From Vesta saturnalis (Eukaryota > Arthropoda > Insecta > Coleoptera > Lampyridae): DNA of 64,000 nucleotides. How positions within the stretch are numbered: position 1 is the stretch's first letter; each line of letters starts with the position of its first letter. The translations under genes were made by a program, and so were the position numbers. The stretch covers positions 5,169,001 through 5,233,000 of the forward strand of contig JARFJB010001987.1 in assembly GCA_036346205.1 (NCBI GenBank), read 5' to 3'. Below, piece by piece: positions 59,330 to 64,000 of this stretch. The notes beneath the pieces were generated by a model. That model searched no databases and had not been told where the DNA came from. It worked only from the letters and a program-made list of their open reading frames with translations.

Positions 59330-59340
59330 GTGGATTTAGG

Positions 59341-59464
59341 TAAAAGGAAAAAGAAAAGGCAACGTAATTCATTCTCTCCCCAAGGGGGAGGGCGGGCTGC
59401 TCGAGCTTCCCGAGCTCCTTCAGCCACAATCATGGATTCCCAGCATACATACATACATTACGTA
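59341..59464 (-). mobile_element. tRNA-derived SINE copy 2, 3' part
   Basis: On the minus strand this continues the SINE body: GTAATGTATGTATG, CTGGGAATCCATGATTGTGG, CTGAAGGAGCTCGG, then a tail differing from copy 1. It ends at 59341 next to GTGGATTTAGG (59330-59340), which is repeated at 62343-62353. Confidence 0.9.
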
Positions 59465-59892
59465 TACAGGGTGATTGGTCGAAACCATTCATTAGAAGTA
59501 TTAGGAGTTACAGCCATGGCTGATTTCTAAAAGTTTGTATCTGGACTAAGTGATTCACATTCTATTTAAGGAAAATATTTTCATGATGAGTACACTTCCG
59601 GTTATACCGGAAGTAGCCATCAACTTTGTTATTTTAAATAGAATCGTACCCTTTTTATGACATATTTGAATTGTAGTCGCCATTTAAGTAGAAATTTTAT
59701 CAATGTTCTTTATACTTAAATTTAATAGTTTTTAAGATTTAAATTTTTTTTTCGAAAATTATTGGTTGAACACTATGACATTTGACAATGCCTACTGGCG
59801 CCATTTCTAGTGCGAAGCAAGTAATATTGACGTTATGCATAGGGGTATCCTTAAGCTTTACGCTGATGCTTCCGGTACTGCCGAATTATCTA

Positions 59893-61647
59893 CAGGGTGT
59901 TCAAAATGTGACTTCCATCTTTTGAAAATAAAACCATAAAACTTAACTTTTTCAAATACAATGCCCAATATTTTCTTCCTTTAACGGATGCAGAATAAAA
60001 TTCTGCATTGATTTGTATTAGCATTCCCTATAGCTATCTTTGATAGTTTTTCTCATATTGAGGTATTTGTTCATTTCTTCTGAAATTCAAAACGATTTAC
60101 CTGATTTTTCCATGGATAGCCATGGAAACCACAGCTAAGTTTGTTGTTAGTAACTGTCAATACCTTTTGTTGTGTTTCTGTGTTCGGTTTATCAAAATGG
60201 AAAATGGGAAATATTCAAACAGGGATATTTTGAACTTATTTTATATTCATGGAGAATGTGATAAGATCATTAGCAGAACTTGCCGTTTGTTTGATGACCG
60301 ATATCCTCATTTAACACCAATGAACAAGCACAAATTTAAGCGAATAGAGTCAAACTTTTTACGGTATGGAACAGAGAAAGCTGCCAAAACACGATCAAAG
60401 CCTATTACTGGCGAAGAAGCTAATGAAGTTAATGTCCTAGCATATTTTAATAACTATCCCCACGGCTCGATACGATCTGCTGCAGTAGATTTGGGCCTGT
60501 CTTACTATTCCATACAATACATCTTAAAGAAGCATAAAATGCATGATTATTCGTTTACCTTGGTTCAAGCACTTCATCCAGGCGATAATTTCTAGCGAGT
60601 GGAATTTTGTGAGCAAATGTTAATCAGAATTCAGGAAGACCCGCTGTTTTTACGAAAAATAATTTGGACGGACGAAGAAAAATTTACCAAAGAAGGAAGT
60701 GTTAATCGACGTAATTGGCACTATTGGGCGTCGGAAAACCCACATTTCAAGCGAGAATCAAATTTTCAAAACAAATTTAGTGTTAACGTGTTTTGTCTTG
60801 TAATGAATGGTCGTGTCTCTTTTCAAATTTATGATAAAAATTTGACAAGTGTAAAATATTTGGAGATTCTGAGAACGGATGTCTATGAATTTTTAGAAAA
60901 TTTGCCTCTTAATATTTTACAATACTGCTGGTATCAAATGGACGGAGCTCCTGCACATTCAACGCGTGACGTTGATCAAGAGCTCACCACTATGTTTGGT
61001 GATCAGTGGATCGGTCGTAACGGACCATGGCGGTGGCCTCCCCGATCTCCCGATCTAACTCCACTCGACTTCTACGTGTGGGGCGAAGTCAAGAATCAAG
61101 TATACGCCACTCCAGTCCACACAAGAGATGACCTAGGCTTAAGAGTAACGACGGCATTTCGCCACTTAAATCGTCATCACGTCAAAAAAGCTTGCACGAA
61201 AGAAGTTCAGTCAAGAATTTTAGGTTGTCTTCAACAAAATGAAGGCCACATAGAACATTTATAAAATTTTGAATTGTTTTTCTTACTTTCAATAATATTA
61301 ATAGTTATTATTTGCATATTACTTTTATTCTCATCTTATTTGTTGACGAAATTTAACAGTTTTGTTTGCTTTGATAAACTACATTAATGTAATTGGTTTC
61401 TGCATCTGTAGTAGGCTTCGGCCATGAAGAAATCGAATTAATTTTTCTAAATTTCGGACGAGATTTTAGAAATACCTGAATAACTGAAAAACTGTTGAAG
61501 ATGGGTATAGGGAATGCTAATACAAATCAATGCAGAATTTTATTCTGCATCCGTTAAAGGAAGAAAATATTGGGCATTGTATTTGAAAAAGTTAAGTTTT
61601 GATGGTTTTTATTTTCAAAAGATGGAAGTGACATTTTGAACACCCTG
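59893..61647 (+). mobile_element. Mariner (DD41D) at the centre of the palindrome
   Basis: The ends CAGGGTGTTCAAAATGTGAC and its counterpart GTGACATTTTGAACACCCTG lie next to TA at 59891-59892 and 61648-61649. The inverted repeats extend about 145 bp inward (to about 60035 and from about 61503). They contain an internal GCAGAATAAAATTCTGC hairpin. The element is 1755 bp and encodes a transposase with one stop codon. Confidence 0.92.
60197..61264 (+). pseudogene. Mariner transposase, DD41D type, one internal stop
   Basis: The likely start is the ATG at 60197 (MENGKYSNRDILNLFYIHGE); a longer in-frame start exists at 60122. The N-terminus is of the DUF4817 type (FDDRYPHLTPMNKHKFKRIE), with the helix-turn-helix GSIRSAAVDLGLSYYSIQYI. 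A TAG at 60593-60595 interrupts the protein. The frame is otherwise continuous to TAA at 61262-61264. The core has WTDEEKFTKEG (first Asp), WYQMDGAPAHST (second) and LTPLDFYVWGEV (third), with 41 residues between the last two. All catalytic residues are intact. A single base change separates it from a complete frame of about 355 codons, so it decayed recently. Confidence 0.93.
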
Positions 61648-62073
61648 TAGATAATTCGGCAGTACCGGAAGCATCAGCGTAAAGCTTAAGGATACCCTAT
61701 GCATAACGTCAATATTACTTGCTTCGTACTAAAAATGGCGCCAGTAGGCATTGTCAAATGTCATAGTGTTCAACCAATAATTTTCGAAAAAAAATTTATA
61801 TCTCAAAAACTATTAAATTTAAGTATAGGGAACATTGATAAAATGTCTACTTAAATGGCGAGTACAATTCGAATATGCCATAAAAAGGGTACGATTCCAT
61901 TTAAAATAACAAAGTTGATGGCTACTTCCGGTATAACCGGAAGTGTAGTCATCATGAAAATATTTTCCTTAAATAGAATATGAATCACTTAGTCCAGATA
62001 CAAACTTTCAGAAATCAGCCATGACTGGAACTCCTAATACTTCTAATGAATGGTTTCGACCAATCACCCTGTA

Positions 62074-62342
62074 TATGCATGGTGGGATTAAGGATAGGTG
62101 TGGTCAGGATAGGATCGGAAGGAACGGAGTTAGGGTTTTGAGGGGGGCAATACTACCCCAGCATTCGCCTAAGTAGCCGCACATGGTGTGCATATACGCA
62201 GTGACCACCATGTCGCTACATGTGTATGGGGAAAACCCCCTGAAAAAACCTCATACAAGGTGGACGGTGGTAACGGGAATCGAACCTATTACCTCCCAAA
62301 TGCTAAGCAGGTTGTGTCACCACTACACTACCAGCTCGGTGT
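62074..62342 (-). mobile_element. tRNA-derived SINE copy 2, 5' part
   Basis: On the minus strand the head shows an A box TAGTGTAGTGG and a B box GGTTCGATTCC. The same body as copy 1 follows, up to ATCCCACCATGCATA at the TA where the palindromic element entered. The 11-bp direct repeat GTGGATTTAGG (59330-59340 and 62343-62353) is a convincing target duplication for the whole SINE. Confidence 0.93.
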
Positions 62343-62353
62343 GTGGATTTAGG

Positions 62354-64000
62354 AAACGAGGGCCTGATATTTTAATTTCCATATTTACTTGTGAAAATAG
62401 AATAAATGTGTTATTGTATTTACTATTTATTTTGAATTTATATGTATGTACAATATATTGGAAGTTACTATCCCAATTAGTGTAAATATTTAGGAGGTAA
62501 TTCTCTCAGACCATATAAGAAGAAAATTAAAGAAATAAATCAATCGTAATAGAATTTTTTGAGTTTTTCATTATAACTAAATTGTCGACGATACAGATTG
62601 ATTGTAATATACAAAGTGTTTGATTTTAAACCAATGTTAAGTAAACAAGATCAGATATTCACTTTATATTGTAGTAAATGATAGCCTCAGTAATTTTATT
62701 TAATTTTGGATTACGTGGACAGTAACATTTTATTTGCATTATAAGTTTATGTTTTTGAATATTAATAAAATTACAAGTAAACCAAATAAGTTACAAGATT
62801 GTATCAAGTTAGATTGGTTCATAGTTGAATTAAACTCACTACTTCCCGGTCATAATCAAAACTAAGTGAACCATTGTTGATAAATTTTACGATTTGTATT
62901 GAAGTAGGATTAGAACCAAATAGTTGTCATGTAATAACGAGCTAGTCGAGGTATGTAATTAATACAATTATTAATTGAATATTTGCATATTGATCATTTA
63001 TTCAAATTGTTTTTGAGGCGAACAAATAAGATACCACAACGGTTAACTTATACTTAACAAAATGTGTCTATCATAGTGGGGTAAGTTACTTAATAAATTG
63101 TCGTCGATCGTTGGGCACAATAAATTCAGATTGACACCGAACGTAGGACTAGGGTGTTCGTATTGTAACATTACAAGCCGTACCGGCCGCAGATTCTCGC
63201 TGGCGAGCTGTGCGACAAGTTGGCCCCTGTCTGTCAACTGCGATCTCAGAGCGTTCTGCCTGTGTATTTCTGCACTATCTGAGAGTTGTCTTGGTTGTAT
63301 ATAATGTGTTTTATGAAGTGCAAACCTTTTATAGGAGTGAAATATATTGTTAGCAAGTGAGATTTACGTGTTCATCAACTCACCACTACGATTTGTGAAA
63401 CTGTTTAGCGGTAAGTAATGAAGTTTGTCGAACGTTGAGTACAAGAACTTAACCTCCTTTCGTCAGAATTCAAGAAAGCAGTTTCCTGTTTTTCAGCACG
63501 GATGTCTTGATTGTTGAAACGGCGAGAATTCCAGTGGAATCAAAACGAGTAGCTGTCGCGTTGGCATCGATTCTGGTCTACTAGTACTCATCGCTGCCCT
63601 GACACAATCCCAAAGTGCCGTGTACATGTTAGTTCCAATTAATCCACCTCCGCTAGGAAATTTTACTGCTGCAGTGACTTACATGATGCCCTAGATACAT
63701 TGACTAAACATATGGCGAAGTGGTCTGTCTTGCACTTCAATGTACGGTAGATGTGGTAGCGAATCGTGTTTGAACCGTAGTGAACCGTAGTGAACACTGA
63801 GGAAGACGGCCCCAATGGTGAACGCGAAAATATTGTAGATGTGAAATGAAGTGGGGTTTCACTACGGAAGCCGTTGTTAAATGCGAAAGAAATCAAGATG
63901 CGGTCATTTTCTCCAAATTGAAGGAGGTTCTTATGTTAGACTTTTGGTGATTTTTCTGGAGAAGGTTAGTGGGACTCAAGTAACATATTCCAGAGTGAAT
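62354..64000. other. Unassigned region, with a GC-richer patch
   Basis: The patch at about 63165-63260 (CCGTACCGGCCGCAGATTC) is followed by TATATAA at 63298-63304 and a donor-like CGGTAAGT at about 63411. It could be an LTR or a host promoter and first exon. A minor GAACCGTAGT duplication lies at 63772-63793. No readable protein was found; the frames present resemble nothing known. Confidence 0.4.

Larger units (their letters stand above)
59467..62071. mobile_element. Palindromic (foldback) element carrying a mariner at its centre
   Basis: The outer ends CAGGGTGATTGGTCGAAACC and its reverse complement are flanked by TA (59465-59466 and 62072-62073). The left arm (59467-59890) is an almost exact reverse complement of the right arm (61650-62071), including the motif CTTCCGGTTATACCGGAAG at 59595-59613. 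Removing the inner mariner leaves the arms meeting at GCCGAATTATC-TA-GATAATTCGGC, a perfect palindrome. No gene lies in the arms. It is probably a non-autonomous element mobilised by a TA-targeting transposase. Confidence 0.92.

Noticed and set aside
63663..63896. 77-codon minus-strand frame and plus-strand text near 63790-63910
   Set aside because: Neither strand shows a recognisable domain, and stops interrupt the plus frame.

Overview
The window looks like an AT-rich insect nuclear genome region made almost entirely of transposable elements. The evidence is the set of TE families: DD41D mariners, BED-type and ZMYM1-type hATs, a pogo-like element, Jockey-type LINEs, Ty3/Gypsy and BEL/Pao fragments, and a tRNA-derived SINE. 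Spliced hAT exons and many AT and TA microsatellites also fit. I cannot name the species; a beetle or related insect is only a guess. I found no confident host gene, no cellular tRNA or rRNA gene, no operon and no CRISPR array.

Layout. 0-2.1 kb: 3' part of a BED-type hAT (copy 1). 2.1-5.2 kb: AT-rich DNA, microsatellites and a 30-bp perfect inverted repeat. 5.2-7.6 kb: a mariner with an uninterrupted 359-aa DD41D transposase and roughly 490-bp inverted repeats. 7.7-13.4 kb: pieces of two more DD41D mariners and of a Ty3/Gypsy integrase. 14.7-15.3 kb: two CTCF-like motifs next to a satellite with an exact 100-bp period. 19.2-21.5 kb: decayed Gypsy gag-pol on the minus strand. 22-26 kb: mariner, LINE and BEL/Pao remnants. 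26.7-29.6 kb and 40.9-46.2 kb: two copies of one Jockey-type LINE; the second is split by 2.4 kb of other sequence. 31.6-33.1 kb: LINE ORF1 remnant. 33.15-39.15 kb: a pogo-like element with TA target duplications, split by hAT copy 2, which has an 8-bp target duplication. 46.7-50.1 kb: further LINE and mariner fragments. 52.4-58.7 kb: a SINE split by a ZMYM1-type hAT, itself split by a Jockey LINE. 59.3-62.35 kb: a second SINE split by a near-perfect palindromic element, whose exact centre carries a DD41D mariner. 62.4-64 kb: unassigned.

The genes do not form a pathway; each served the mobility of its own element. The useful information is the order of insertion, which can be read from target-site duplications: pogo, then hAT; SINE, then hAT, then LINE; SINE, then palindrome, then mariner. 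Only the mariner transposase at 5842-6921 has a fully open reading frame. The one at 60197-61264 has a single stop. The strongest structural observation is the mariner at the exact centre of a roughly 850-bp palindrome. I saw no convincing new non-transposon system.
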